Assembly (NCBI GenBank): GCA_903874345.1
Contig: CAIQRY010000044.1
Span: 1 to 46,619, forward strand
DNA: 46,619 bases
Reading direction: 5' to 3'
DNA from: an uncultured bacterium
Lineage (GTDB): Bacteria; Patescibacteriota; Patescibacteriia; Patescibacteriales; UBA12465
A program made the position numbers and the translations under genes. Each line of letters opens with the position of its first letter. The stretch's first letter is position 1. Shown piece after piece: positions 25,066 through 34,916 of this stretch. The notes beneath the pieces are model-generated. The model had not been told where the DNA came from and ran no database searches. It was given only the letters and a program-made list of their open reading frames with translations.

Positions 25066-25770
25066 TTATTTGGTCCAAATAGCCCAAAAATTATAATGGT
25101 CTCTTTTCAAACTTATTAATTTTAAACCCGCTAAACGCCCGAGTTTCTTAAGTTCTTTCTTAGTAAAAGCATGATAATAACGCTCACTCGTGGCTTCGCC
25201 CTGCGCGTTCTTCCAGGGGAATAATAAATCATTAAAACCCAGCTTATTCCTTCCGATAATTTTAAGCCCGTAATTTTTAAAAAGCAAGGGGCGATGTTTC
25301 GGGCTCACCCAGAGATTCCAAGAGCTAAGAATAAGCCTCCCGGAGGTGTTTAAGGGCACGGCGAGTTGTCTTAAGGCTTCTATTCTTAACTCACGACTCG
25401 GAATATGCTGCAAAACCGCTAAACAAAAAACGTAATCATACGTACCGCTACTTATTTCTTTAACCGATTCTAATTTCAAAATATCAGCGACTAGAAATTT
25501 TTGCGTCGGATAATTTTGCGACGCTATTTTTACTAATTCCGCACTATTATCAAGGCCTAAATATTCAATTTTATTATCCGGCAAAACTTCCAAGAGCCGC
25601 CCATTACCGCAACCGACGTCTAAAACTCGACTGCCAGCGCTTACTTTTTCGGCCAGTTTTTTTATCTCCGGCCAGACTTCTTTTTTTCTGGTCAAATTAA
25701 AATCCGCCGCAATTTCCTGATAATTGCGTTTCACGAGGGCCAGTAATTCCGCGACGGTTTTTTGATCCAT
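25066..25770 (-). CDS. Class I SAM-dependent methyltransferase, possibly Trm9/ALKBH8-like
   Basis: VLDVGCGNGRLLEVLPDNKIEYLGLDNS (motif I); DYVFCLAVLQHIPSRELRIEALRQLAVPLNTSGRLILSSWN. Confidence 0.8.
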   Translation of the reverse strand: MDQKTVAELLALVKRNYQEIAADFNLTRKKEVWPEIKKLAEKVSAGSRVLDVGCGNGRLLEVLPDNKIEYLGLDNSAELVKIASQNYPTQKFLVADILKLESVKEISSGTYDYVFCLAVLQHIPSRELRIEALRQLAVPLNTSGRLILSSWNLWVSPKHRPLLFKNYGLKIIGRNKLGFNDLLFPWKNAQGEATSERYYHAFTKKELKKLGRLAGLKLISLKRDHYNFWAIWTK

Positions 25771-25776
25771 AAGATG

Positions 25777-27555
25777 TTAGCCCAAGTATTCCTTATAACG
25801 ATAATCAGCTCCGCCCTTATCTTTCGTCCGCTTAAGTTTTAAGCAACCATCGCATTGCCCGCAGTCGGCCGGATGATGATCACCGAAATATTTCAAGATA
25901 TAGCCCTGACGGCAGCCGAGATGATAAACATAGTTTTCCATCTCATCAAGTTTCTCATAAGCCCGGGACGCTTTGGCTTTTAAGGCCTTAAAATCTAAAT
26001 TTAAATCTTCGGGCATGACTAATTTTAGAACCCTAATTTCCGTACCGCGAAAAGGCGGTTTATATTCGACTAAATCTTTTTCGGCTAATTTCTTAATCGC
26101 CCGAAGTAACGAATCTTTTTTTACTTTTAAAACAATGGCTACTTCCTCCGGATTAAATTCCCAACCTTTTACTAAATCATGATGATATTTCTCGCCAAGC
26201 TTCTCGACAATCTCAATCTGACTCTTGGCGCGCTTGCCTAAAGACGCGGCCACTTCCGCCCAATCTTTTTTTGTTTTTAAATAAGAATTCGAATTTTTTT
26301 CATTCGGCCGGCTGATATAACCCTCTTTTTCTAAAATTTTAAGCGCGGTACCAATGGCCATTTCCGGGACCGAATCCGATAAATTCTGAGCGATTTCGGC
26401 GTAAGTAATTAGAATGGACGCTTCCGGATCGATTTCCATTTCCGCTCGTCGCCGCAAAAAATCATAAATTTCTAGAATAATCGCCGGGTCTGGATTATCG
26501 CCTTTGATAAAAAACTCCCGCAAATAGCGATCTTGCTGATGATAGAATAATAAACAAAAACTTGGCTTCCCATCGCGCCCGGCGCGCCCCGCTTCCTGAT
26601 AATAAGCTTCAATTGTCCCCGGCAGATCAAAATGAATAACAAAACGAATATCTTTTTTATTAATTCCTAAACCGAAAGCGTTAGTCGCCACGACAACTTG
26701 CGCCCGCCCTTTCATAAACTGTTCCTGAACCCAATTGCGACTGTCCGTATCCATGCCGGCGTGATAAGCCACGGCTTTAATATCGTGATCGGTTAAGGCT
26801 TCCAAAATTTCGTCAGCCTTGGCTCGCGTCCCAACATAAATAATACCGGTGCCTAAATCTGGATTAGTCGTTAAGATATTTAAAACATTTTCTAGCTTCT
26901 GACCGTTACTCGCTGGCACAACCGCAAACTGCAAATTCGGACGAGCAAAACCAGTAATAACAATATCCGCTTCTTTTAGATTTAATTGTTTAATAATATC
27001 GTCGCGTACTTCCGGCGTGGCCGTGGCAGTTAAAGCCACAACGGTCGGTGAACCAACAAAACGAATCGCGTCCTTGAGTCTTAAATAACTCGGCCGGAAA
27101 TCATGACCCCATTGACTGATACAATGCGCTTCGTCAATCGCGAACAAAGAAACTTTGATGTTTTTTAATTCTTTAGTGAACAGTTGATTATAAAAACGTT
27201 CCGGCGCGATATAAACTATTTTATAAATTCCCTCTTTAATTTGTCCTAACCTTTTTTCCGTTTCCGCGGGCGAAATAGACGAATTAATAAAAGTGGCCGG
27301 GATGCCAACGTGTTCTAAAGAGTCAACCTGATCTTTCATGAGCGCAATGAGCGGCGAAATCACAATTGTCACGCCCTCAAGAATCAGAGCTGGTAATTGA
27401 TAAATTAATGACTTCCCGCCACCGGTGGGCAAAACCACAACTGTGTCTTGATGCCCTAAAATGTTATCAATTGCTCTTTCTTGCCCAGGCAAAAAAGATT
27501 CATATCCGAAATGAATCTTTAATAACTCCTTTAATTGTTGCTTTTTCGTAACCAT
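25777..27555 (-). CDS. recQ: ATP-dependent DNA helicase RecQ
   Basis: [55 protein letters not shown]; Cys4 cluster CRQ...CGQCDGC. Confidence 0.96.
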   Translation of the reverse strand: MVTKKQQLKELLKIHFGYESFLPGQERAIDNILGHQDTVVVLPTGGGKSLIYQLPALILEGVTIVISPLIALMKDQVDSLEHVGIPATFINSSISPAETEKRLGQIKEGIYKIVYIAPERFYNQLFTKELKNIKVSLFAIDEAHCISQWGHDFRPSYLRLKDAIRFVGSPTVVALTATATPEVRDDIIKQLNLKEADIVITGFARPNLQFAVVPASNGQKLENVLNILTTNPDLGTGIIYVGTRAKADEILEALTDHDIKAVAYHAGMDTDSRNWVQEQFMKGRAQVVVATNAFGLGINKKDIRFVIHFDLPGTIEAYYQEAGRAGRDGKPSFCLLFYHQQDRYLREFFIKGDNPDPAIILEIYDFLRRRAEMEIDPEASILITYAEIAQNLSDSVPEMAIGTALKILEKEGYISRPNEKNSNSYLKTKKDWAEVAASLGKRAKSQIEIVEKLGEKYHHDLVKGWEFNPEEVAIVLKVKKDSLLRAIKKLAEKDLVEYKPPFRGTEIRVLKLVMPEDLNLDFKALKAKASRAYEKLDEMENYVYHLGCRQGYILKYFGDHHPADCGQCDGCLKLKRTKDKGGADYRYKEYLG

Positions 27556-27583
27556 TGACTTATTTATAAGTATGTGGTATTAT
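27555..27583 (+). promoter_or_regulatory. Promoter for the 27612 ORF
   Basis: TTGACT-N17-TATTAT. Confidence 0.6.
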
Positions 27584-27611
27584 TACTTGAAACCCCAAAA
27601 ACCTGTCCTTT

Positions 27612-27848
27612 ATGAAATTTAAAATATTTGCAGTCGCCCTTGCTTTAGTAGCAATTCTTTTCATCAGTAGCGGAGTAACAATTTTGACAATGAAATTTTA
27701 TCATTTGTCGTCATCACTCGCTAGCCTGAACAAAGCGGTTATAGAAACTGACGGATTAAGCGCTATGGTGTTTGTCATCATAGGCCTACTATTCTGCGGA
27801 ATCGCCCTTGGCTCATTATTTTTAGGCATCAAGGAGAAGACTGTTTAA
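27612..27848 (+). CDS. Small two-TM hypothetical membrane protein (78 aa)
   Basis: ORF with own promoter and terminator; two hydrophobic helices. Confidence 0.65.
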   Translation: MKFKIFAVALALVAILFISSGVTILTMKFYHLSSSLASLNKAVIETDGLSAMVFVIIGLLFCGIALGSLFLGIKEKTV

Positions 27849-27863
27849 CCAAGCTGATCGAAT

Positions 27864-27894
27864 AGTCGTTCCTGTTTTCCGGAACGACTTTTTT
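27864..27894 (+). terminator. Rho-independent terminator
   Basis: agtcgttcc...ggaacgacttttttt. Confidence 0.75.
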
Positions 27895-28684
27895 ATTTTC
27901 TCCGTTTAAATATCTCAAGTGCATTTTTAAATAAGAAAGCGATAGTCATCGGTCCGATGCCGCCGGGAACCGGCGTGATATATGACGCCTTATCTTTAAC
28001 GTCCTCATAATCAACATCGCCTAAAACTTTTCCCTCGATTGTCGTAATCCCGATATCAATTAAAACTGCGCCGTCTTTAATCATCTCTTTTTTCACAAAA
28101 TGCGGTTTGCCTAAAGCACTGACCAAAACGGCTGCTTCTCCAGATTTCTCACCCAAATAAACTTTAAGACCTTGCTCTTCTAAAATTTTCTTTACGCTTA
28201 AGCCAAAGACTTCTGAATTATGTAAGACGCAGGCTGTTTTACCCGTGGCTTTAAATTTTATCTCTTCTAAGCAAGCTAAAATTGAAGCTAAAACTGGTGA
28301 CATGACATAATCCGGGTGCTGGGCGTGAAAACCGTCCACATCTTTTTTCGGATCAAGCGCGGCAATAATTTTATCAGCGTCAAATTGTGACGGCAGAGGA
28401 AGCTGCACTAAAATTCCGTCAACGCTCTCATCTTTATTTAAAAAATTTATGACGTCGAGTAATTCGGTTTCGGGTGTGTTCTCCGCCATCTCATATAAAT
28501 GCGTATCGACGCCTACTTTTTTCCCTTCCCGCTCTTTTAAGGAAACATATAATTTCGAATCCGCTCTTTCGCCAACTAAAACAATAGCCAAGTTCGGCCT
28601 TGGCCCCTTAAAATCAAAAATTGTCTGAGCAATCTGGTCTTTAACGCGTTCCGCGATTGTTCGGCCGTCTATTTTTTTAACCAT
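27893..28684 (-). CDS. folD: Methylenetetrahydrofolate dehydrogenase/cyclohydrolase
   Basis: DGILVQLPLP; ALDPKKDVDGFH; ITPVPGGIGPMTIAFL. Confidence 0.95.
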   Translation of the reverse strand: MVKKIDGRTIAERVKDQIAQTIFDFKGPRPNLAIVLVGERADSKLYVSLKEREGKKVGVDTHLYEMAENTPETELLDVINFLNKDESVDGILVQLPLPSQFDADKIIAALDPKKDVDGFHAQHPDYVMSPVLASILACLEEIKFKATGKTACVLHNSEVFGLSVKKILEEQGLKVYLGEKSGEAAVLVSALGKPHFVKKEMIKDGAVLIDIGITTIEGKVLGDVDYEDVKDKASYITPVPGGIGPMTIAFLFKNALEIFKRRK

Positions 28685-28685
28685 A

Positions 28686-29930
28686 TTATTTAGTCGGGAT
28701 CGGAAATTGTTCGCACAATGTTTTAACTTTTTGTTTTAAGTCGCTTAATTTTTCTTCGTTCTCCTTATTCTGTAAAGCTAAATCAATATATTCGACGATT
28801 AACTTCATTTCCGGTTCTTTAAGCCCGCGCGTCGTTACCGCCGGTGTGCCAATTCTGACGCCCGAAGGATTCATGGGCGGATTCGGATCATTCGGAATCG
28901 TGGAGCGCGAAACTGAAATACCAATTTTTTCTAGAGTCTTTTCCGCTTCTTTACCAACCAAACCTTTATTATTCAAATCGATAACCATTAAATGATTATC
29001 CGTTCCCCCGGAAATAATTTTATAGCCGCGCGCGATAAACTCCGCGGCCATGGCCTGCGCGTTTTTAATTATCTGTTTTGAATATTCAATAAATTCCGGT
29101 TTTAGAGCTTCGCCGAAAGCGACCGCTTTAGCCGCCGTAATATGATCATGCGGCCCGCCCTGCATACCGGGGAAAACCGCGCTATTAACCTGCTTCGCAA
29201 ATTTTTCCTTGCACATAATAATCGCGCCGCGCGGTCCGCGCAAAGTTTTATGCGTCGTGGTTGAAACTACATCGAAAATTGGAACCGGATTATTTAATAG
29301 CCCCGCCGCGATAAGACCGGCGATATGCGCAATGTCCGCAAAAGTATAGGCCCCGATTTCATCGGCAATATCTTTAAATTTCTGCCAATCGATTTCTCTT
29401 GAATAGGCCGAAAAGCCAGCGACAATCATTTTCGGTCTTTCCCGCAGCGCGACTTCTCTAACTTCATCCATATCAATCACGCCTGTTTCCGGGTTGCAGC
29501 CATATTGAACAAAATTATATAAACGACCGGAAAAATTAACACTATGGCCGTGTGATAAATGACCGCCGTGATCTAGCTTTAAACCTAAAACTTTATCGCC
29601 CGGATTTAGGAAGGCCATATAAACCGCGGCATTAGCTGGTGAACCGGATAAAGGCTGGACATTAACATGCTCGGCCTGAAATAATTCTTTCGCCCGCTCA
29701 ATCGCTAGGGTCTCAATTTCATCAATATTATAATTTCCGCCGTAATAGCGCTTACCGACGTAACCTTCGCTGTATTTATTAGTCAGAACCGTGGCCATCG
29801 CCTCTAAAACGGCCGGGGAAACATAATTTTCCGAAGCAATAAGCTCTAATTCCTCGTTTTGGCGCTGTTCTTCCTTCTCAATAATGGCCCAAACGGCGGG
29901 ATCTTGTTGTTTTAAGTGGTCGTATTTCAT
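28686..29930 (-). CDS. glyA: Serine hydroxymethyltransferase
   Basis: ELIASENYVSPAVLEAMATVLTNKYSEGYVGKRYYGG; VVSTTTHKTLRGPRGAIIM. Confidence 0.97.
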   Translation of the reverse strand: MKYDHLKQQDPAVWAIIEKEEQRQNEELELIASENYVSPAVLEAMATVLTNKYSEGYVGKRYYGGNYNIDEIETLAIERAKELFQAEHVNVQPLSGSPANAAVYMAFLNPGDKVLGLKLDHGGHLSHGHSVNFSGRLYNFVQYGCNPETGVIDMDEVREVALRERPKMIVAGFSAYSREIDWQKFKDIADEIGAYTFADIAHIAGLIAAGLLNNPVPIFDVVSTTTHKTLRGPRGAIIMCKEKFAKQVNSAVFPGMQGGPHDHITAAKAVAFGEALKPEFIEYSKQIIKNAQAMAAEFIARGYKIISGGTDNHLMVIDLNNKGLVGKEAEKTLEKIGISVSRSTIPNDPNPPMNPSGVRIGTPAVTTRGLKEPEMKLIVEYIDLALQNKENEEKLSDLKQKVKTLCEQFPIPTK

Positions 29931-29971
29931 ATCTTTAATCTTAGTTTAGAGGTAGTGTTTTGTCAAAATAA

Positions 29972-31552
29972 TTAATTTTGCTGCTTTACCATATATCCCT
30001 CTTCTAATTTATAGCCTAATTTTCTGTAATATTCGCGGACGCCGACCCCGGAAATAATTGCGATTTTATTGGTTTTCGCTCTACGAGCAATCTCTTCCGC
30101 TTCTTTAAGTAATTTCTTGCCTAAACCGCTATGCTGTATTTTCTTTTGACCGCCCACCGCGACTAATTCCCCGTAAACATGAAGTTCGCGAATAAGCGCT
30201 GGCGCAATCGGACTATTAAAATCCATTCTTAACCGGCAAAAACCGTACAATATTTTTTTATCTAGACTGTCAGCGCTAATAAAATATTCTGTTCCGCCGG
30301 AAGACGGGTATTTTAGAACATTAATCTGATAATCTTTAATCGGCTGGTCTTTCGCTTCACGACAGCGGATACAATTACATTTGACGCCGCGCTGCTGCAT
30401 GATTTGCCGCAAATTTGTAATTTTATTACCGGCGATAATTGATTCTTCCGGAATATCGCGGATGAGCCGGATGATGCGCACATAAGTCGGCACAACTTTT
30501 TTACAATCAACAATTAATTTCTGTAAAACCGTGTCCGAATATGGCTTATACTTTCCTTGTTTATACCATTTATAGAGCAAGCTGCCCTTTGTTACGACCG
30601 TGGGATAAAATTTAATCTGATCCGGCTGAAATCTCTCGTCCGTAAATAATTTTTTAAACAAAGCTAAATCTTTTTTCGGCGTGGCGCCCGGAAGAGCCGG
30701 CATAAGATGATAAGTAATCTTAAAACCAAATTGTTTTAAAAGTTTGGTCGCCGCCACAATTTCTTTAACACCATGTCCCCGCTTATTTAATTTTAAAATC
30801 TTATCATCAACCGCCTGCACGCCGATTTCGACGCGCGTACAGCCTAAATCGCGCATTTCTCTAAGTTCTTTTTCATTAATATAATCCGGTCGTGTTTCTA
30901 GAGTTAATCCGATAAGATTATATTTGGCGCTTTCGTTTTTATTTTGCTCTTTAATTAATAACTGTTTTAATTTCACGAGACTTAAATTCTTCGCATAAGC
31001 GCGCGTCAAATCAATTTTCTTTTTTTGATAATCATTAACCGCCTTAAAACAATTTAAAATATACCAATATTTATACTTGGTCGGTAAATAACTCCAGGTG
31101 CCGCCAATAACAATGATTTCAATTTTGGTCGGTTCGTGTCCGTTCGCTTCGAGCGCTTTTAAACGTAAAGAGACTTGTTTATACGGATCGTAGCCGCAAC
31201 GAATCGCGCGCATGACCGCCGGCTCGTTTGATAAATAACTAGCCGGCACATCGCTTTCGTGTGGACAATAAGCACAAGTGCCTGGGCAAGGATAGGGCTT
31301 AGTTAAAACCGCGACCGGCGCGATGCCCGACATAGTGCGAACCGATCTTTTGCGCAGTAATTTTTCCAGATTCATGAACGGCTTGATTTTTTTTGCCAAC
31401 ACTAAAGACCGATATTCTTTTAAAACATCGGAATTTAAAATCTTCGCTAATTGATATTCCTTGCAAATCGCCCGCTTCGCCTCTTCCAAGCCGTCCCTTG
31501 TTTTAAGCGTCGGGCCGTAATTTTGCAGTAATTTTTTTATTGCCTCTGACAT
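29972..31552 (-). CDS. elp3: Elp3-like radical SAM/GNAT tRNA U34 modification enzyme
   Basis: TKPYPCPGTCAYCPHE radical SAM motif; LTLETRPDYINEKELREMRDLGCTRVEIGVQ; C-terminal GNAT ...HSGLGKKLLKEAEEIA...GVREYYRKLGYKLEEGYM. Confidence 0.93.
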   Translation of the reverse strand: MSEAIKKLLQNYGPTLKTRDGLEEAKRAICKEYQLAKILNSDVLKEYRSLVLAKKIKPFMNLEKLLRKRSVRTMSGIAPVAVLTKPYPCPGTCAYCPHESDVPASYLSNEPAVMRAIRCGYDPYKQVSLRLKALEANGHEPTKIEIIVIGGTWSYLPTKYKYWYILNCFKAVNDYQKKKIDLTRAYAKNLSLVKLKQLLIKEQNKNESAKYNLIGLTLETRPDYINEKELREMRDLGCTRVEIGVQAVDDKILKLNKRGHGVKEIVAATKLLKQFGFKITYHLMPALPGATPKKDLALFKKLFTDERFQPDQIKFYPTVVTKGSLLYKWYKQGKYKPYSDTVLQKLIVDCKKVVPTYVRIIRLIRDIPEESIIAGNKITNLRQIMQQRGVKCNCIRCREAKDQPIKDYQINVLKYPSSGGTEYFISADSLDKKILYGFCRLRMDFNSPIAPALIRELHVYGELVAVGGQKKIQHSGLGKKLLKEAEEIARRAKTNKIAIISGVGVREYYRKLGYKLEEGYMVKQQN

Positions 31553-31625
31553 GCTTTTAAGATATAATTAAACCAGTGTCTGCCTAACAATATAACATTA
31601 TAATCTAATTTTTAACAAGACCTGT

Positions 31626-32762
31626 ATGCGTCTCAAAAATCTTAAAATTGTCCTATTTTTAGCCTTATTTTTAACGCCATTCGCGGTCGTAAAGGCGGCT
31701 AATTTCGAGGCTAACAGCGCGGTTTACGTGGCTAAAGACCAGATTATTGCCGGTAACTTATATGCCACAGGTCAAACCGTGACCATTGATGGCAATATCG
31801 CCGGCGATTTAATTGTCGCGGCCCGGACTATTAACGTTAACGGTCGGGTTGATGGTGACATTATTGCCGCCGCCTCGAATATTACGGTTAACGGTGAAGT
31901 TGGCGGGAATATCCGCGTCCTCGCGAGTGCGATAAATTTAAATGGCCCGGTCGCTCGTAACATTAACGCTTTTGGCGCCAATGTTATTTTGGGTAATAAC
32001 TCCAAAGTTGGTTGGGATGTTTTACTTATGGCCGCCGGGGCAGAAGTGCGCGGCGAAATAGACGGCAGTTTATCAGGTCGTGCTAATCAGATTTTAATTG
32101 CCGGCCAAATTAATAAAAATGTTGACTTAAATTTAGACAGACAAGCCAACCAAAGCTTGACCGTGTCTAATGACGCGATAATTAAGGGGGACTTAAATTA
32201 TACTTCTCGCTCGGCTGCTAAAATTGCTAACCCGACTAGCATCTCTGGCAAAGTTAACCAGAAATCGCCACTCGCGGAAAACAAAAATAATATCGCGACT
32301 TGGCTCTGGCGTCATTTGGTCGCGATTTTTTCAGCCATTGTCGTCGGTTTAATCTTGGTTTTTGTCACGACTAAATTTACGCCTCATATTTTAAAAAGTA
32401 TCGAAGAGAACCCGGGGAAGTCATTGCTCCACGGCTTAATTATCATGTTAGTCTTGCCGCCGATTGCTTTACTCTTAATGTTTACGGTCATTGGTATCCC
32501 GCTCGCTTTAATTATCGGCGCTTGGTGGCTAGTCGCGATGTATGTCGCCCGAATTATCACGGCGATTTTAGTCGGTGAATTATTATTCCAGAAAATATTT
32601 AAGAATCATAAGCCCGCTTTAATCTGGTCCTTGGTCTTAGGCGTCGCCGTTCTCTGGCTTATTATCGCAATTCCTTTCGTCGGTTGGATTTTCGCGCTCA
32701 TTGCCATTTGGCTCGGCTTGGGCGGTGCCTGGGCTTTTGTCTCGAACCAACTAAAAGCTTAA
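31626..32762 (+). CDS. Bactofilin-like beta-helix repeat protein with C-terminal TM domain
   Basis: Signal peptide; repeated INVNGRVDGDIIAAASNITVNGEVGGNIRVLASAINLNGPVARN; C-terminal TM helices. Confidence 0.75.
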   Translation: MRLKNLKIVLFLALFLTPFAVVKAANFEANSAVYVAKDQIIAGNLYATGQTVTIDGNIAGDLIVAARTINVNGRVDGDIIAAASNITVNGEVGGNIRVLASAINLNGPVARNINAFGANVILGNNSKVGWDVLLMAAGAEVRGEIDGSLSGRANQILIAGQINKNVDLNLDRQANQSLTVSNDAIIKGDLNYTSRSAAKIANPTSISGKVNQKSPLAENKNNIATWLWRHLVAIFSAIVVGLILVFVTTKFTPHILKSIEENPGKSLLHGLIIMLVLPPIALLLMFTVIGIPLALIIGAWWLVAMYVARIITAILVGELLFQKIFKNHKPALIWSLVLGVAVLWLIIAIPFVGWIFALIAIWLGLGGAWAFVSNQLKA

Positions 32763-32768
32763 TCTTCT

Positions 32769-34859
32769 ATGAAGAATCTTCTGTTAGAAGCAAAGACGGG
32801 ATTTAAAACTCTAAAATTAAAAGAGTCTTATAAAAAAGCGGCTTTAAAAAACCTAGCTCTTTGGCTTACCAAGGAAGAGTTTAAAGATTATGTTCCTCAG
32901 ATAAAACATTTGATTACTAAAAAACATTGGGAATACTTATTAGATTCTTTTTATCAGGTTATCCCTTTCGGCACCGGCGGCCGACGCGGTGAAGTCGGTA
33001 TTGGGCCGAATCGTATTAATCCCTGGACGATTAAGGCTTCCGCCCAAGGCCACTCACAATATCTCCTTAAAAAACACGGCGTAAAAGTAAAAAACGCTGG
33101 CGTTGTTTTTGCTTATGACGTTCGCGAGTTTAATGGCAATCAATATTTAGATAATGCTCTAAAAAATCCCGTCAAAAATCTAAAAAGCGTTGATTTAGCC
33201 AAAGCGGCCGCTGAAGTTTACGCCGCGAATGGCATCAAAGTCTATATGTTCAACGGCATTCGAACTACGCCGGAATTATCTTTTGCGGTCAGATATTTAA
33301 AAGCCGCAGCTGGCGATGTTTTTTCCGCTTCGCATAACCCGCCCGACCATAATGGCAAAAAACTTTATGATGAATTCGGCGGGCAATTAATTCCGCCCGA
33401 TGACGAGATCTTAGTTAAGGAAGTGACTCAAAAAGTTAAAACCATAAAACATTTGGCGTATCAAAAAGCGACCGGTCTAGGTTTAATTGTTAAAATAAAA
33501 TCCGATGTTGATGAGGCTTATCTCCGGGCGGCCGCCAAGGTTTCTCGCTCGTCGGCGCGAAATATAAATATTACTTATACTTCCCTTCATGGTTGCGGCC
33601 TAACGTCTGTTTATAAGGTCCTAAAAAATTCCGGCTTTAAAGTTAAGCTAGATACTAAAACCAGCCGCCCGAGCGGTCGTTTCGAAAATATTACTTTTAA
33701 TATTCCGAACCCGGAAGTAGTTGAATCTTTTGACACAACTTTAAAGTTCGCTCAAAAAAATAAAAGCGATTTAATTATTAGTAGCGACCCGGACGCCGAT
33801 CGCATCGGCCTAATGGTTAAACATAAGAAAGACTGGGTCTTCTTAAATGGCAACGAAATCGCCACGATTTTAGTCGGCTATGCCGCCACTAAAAACAAGG
33901 GCGGTTTAATTGTTAAAACGGTTGTCACGACCGATCTAATAAAAAATATCTGTGCCGCCAAAAGATTACAGTTAACCGGCGACCTTTTGGTCGGCTTTAA
34001 GTATATAGCGGCCGAACTCAATAAATTAGAAAAAAAAGGTAAAAATAAAAATTTTCTTTTAGGCGCTGAGGAAAGCAACGGTTATTTGGGCGGCGATTAT
34101 GCGCGCGACAAAGATGCGGCCGGCGTGGCTGTCTGGCTTGCGGAATTAGCCGCTGAACTAAAAAAGAATAAAAAGACTTTAATCGACTATTTAAATAATC
34201 TTTATAGCGAGTACGGTTACTTCCGTAATTATTTAACCGAGGTTCGTATTCTGGGCGCGATTGGACAAGAAAAAATTAATCATTTGCAAAAAACCTTAAG
34301 AAATAATCCGCCTAAAAAATTTGGTAATTTTAAAGTCAAAAAATTCGAAGATTACTTAAAACATAAACCGCTCGTTTCTGGAACCGACCGGGTTGCGAAG
34401 AATATGTTGGTCTTTCATCTCACGCCTTTAAAAGGAGTAAACTCAATTAAAGTTACTATCAGACCGTCTGGCACGGAACCAAAAACAAAAATCTATTTTG
34501 AAATTGGGACAAAGTCGGTCGCTAGCTCTAAATTAACTAAAACGAAAGCCGAAACAGAAAAATTATTAAATACCTTGGAAAAATCCGTCATGACTGATCT
34601 TTACCGCTTAATCGGCGTTGATTTCCCGGAGCGCGGTTTTCTTTTGTTCTGGCAATTACCGCTTAACGATAAATTAAAATATTTTCAGATTGAACCCCAA
34701 ATTGAAAATTTAAGAAAAGAAATTAACCTCCAAAAACGTCGCGAGCAACTCTTTAAATTATTATCCTTTTTGGGTTCTAACCCCCTGGAAAAAATCGATA
34801 AAGCTTTTATTGCCAAGAATAAAAAACCCATCCTCAAATATCTTAGACTCAACGCTTAA
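32769..34859 (+). CDS. Phosphoglucomutase/phosphomannomutase family protein
   Basis: PFGTGGRRGEVGIGPNRIN; VFSASHNPPDHNGKKLYDEFGG; SSDPDADRIGLMV; RPSGTEPKTKIYFE. Confidence 0.92.
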   Translation: MKNLLLEAKTGFKTLKLKESYKKAALKNLALWLTKEEFKDYVPQIKHLITKKHWEYLLDSFYQVIPFGTGGRRGEVGIGPNRINPWTIKASAQGHSQYLLKKHGVKVKNAGVVFAYDVREFNGNQYLDNALKNPVKNLKSVDLAKAAAEVYAANGIKVYMFNGIRTTPELSFAVRYLKAAAGDVFSASHNPPDHNGKKLYDEFGGQLIPPDDEILVKEVTQKVKTIKHLAYQKATGLGLIVKIKSDVDEAYLRAAAKVSRSSARNINITYTSLHGCGLTSVYKVLKNSGFKVKLDTKTSRPSGRFENITFNIPNPEVVESFDTTLKFAQKNKSDLIISSDPDADRIGLMVKHKKDWVFLNGNEIATILVGYAATKNKGGLIVKTVVTTDLIKNICAAKRLQLTGDLLVGFKYIAAELNKLEKKGKNKNFLLGAEESNGYLGGDYARDKDAAGVAVWLAELAAELKKNKKTLIDYLNNLYSEYGYFRNYLTEVRILGAIGQEKINHLQKTLRNNPPKKFGNFKVKKFEDYLKHKPLVSGTDRVAKNMLVFHLTPLKGVNSIKVTIRPSGTEPKTKIYFEIGTKSVASSKLTKTKAETEKLLNTLEKSVMTDLYRLIGVDFPERGFLLFWQLPLNDKLKYFQIEPQIENLRKEINLQKRREQLFKLLSFLGSNPLEKIDKAFIAKNKKPILKYLRLNA

Positions 34860-34868
34860 TTAAAAAAT

Positions 34869-34902
34869 AAAAAACCGCCCTAATAATTTAAGGCGGTTTT
34901 TA
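34869..34902. terminator. Bidirectional terminator between converging genes
   Basis: aaaaccgcc...ggcggtttt. Confidence 0.8.
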
Positions 34903-34916
34903 TTATTCCTAACTAA

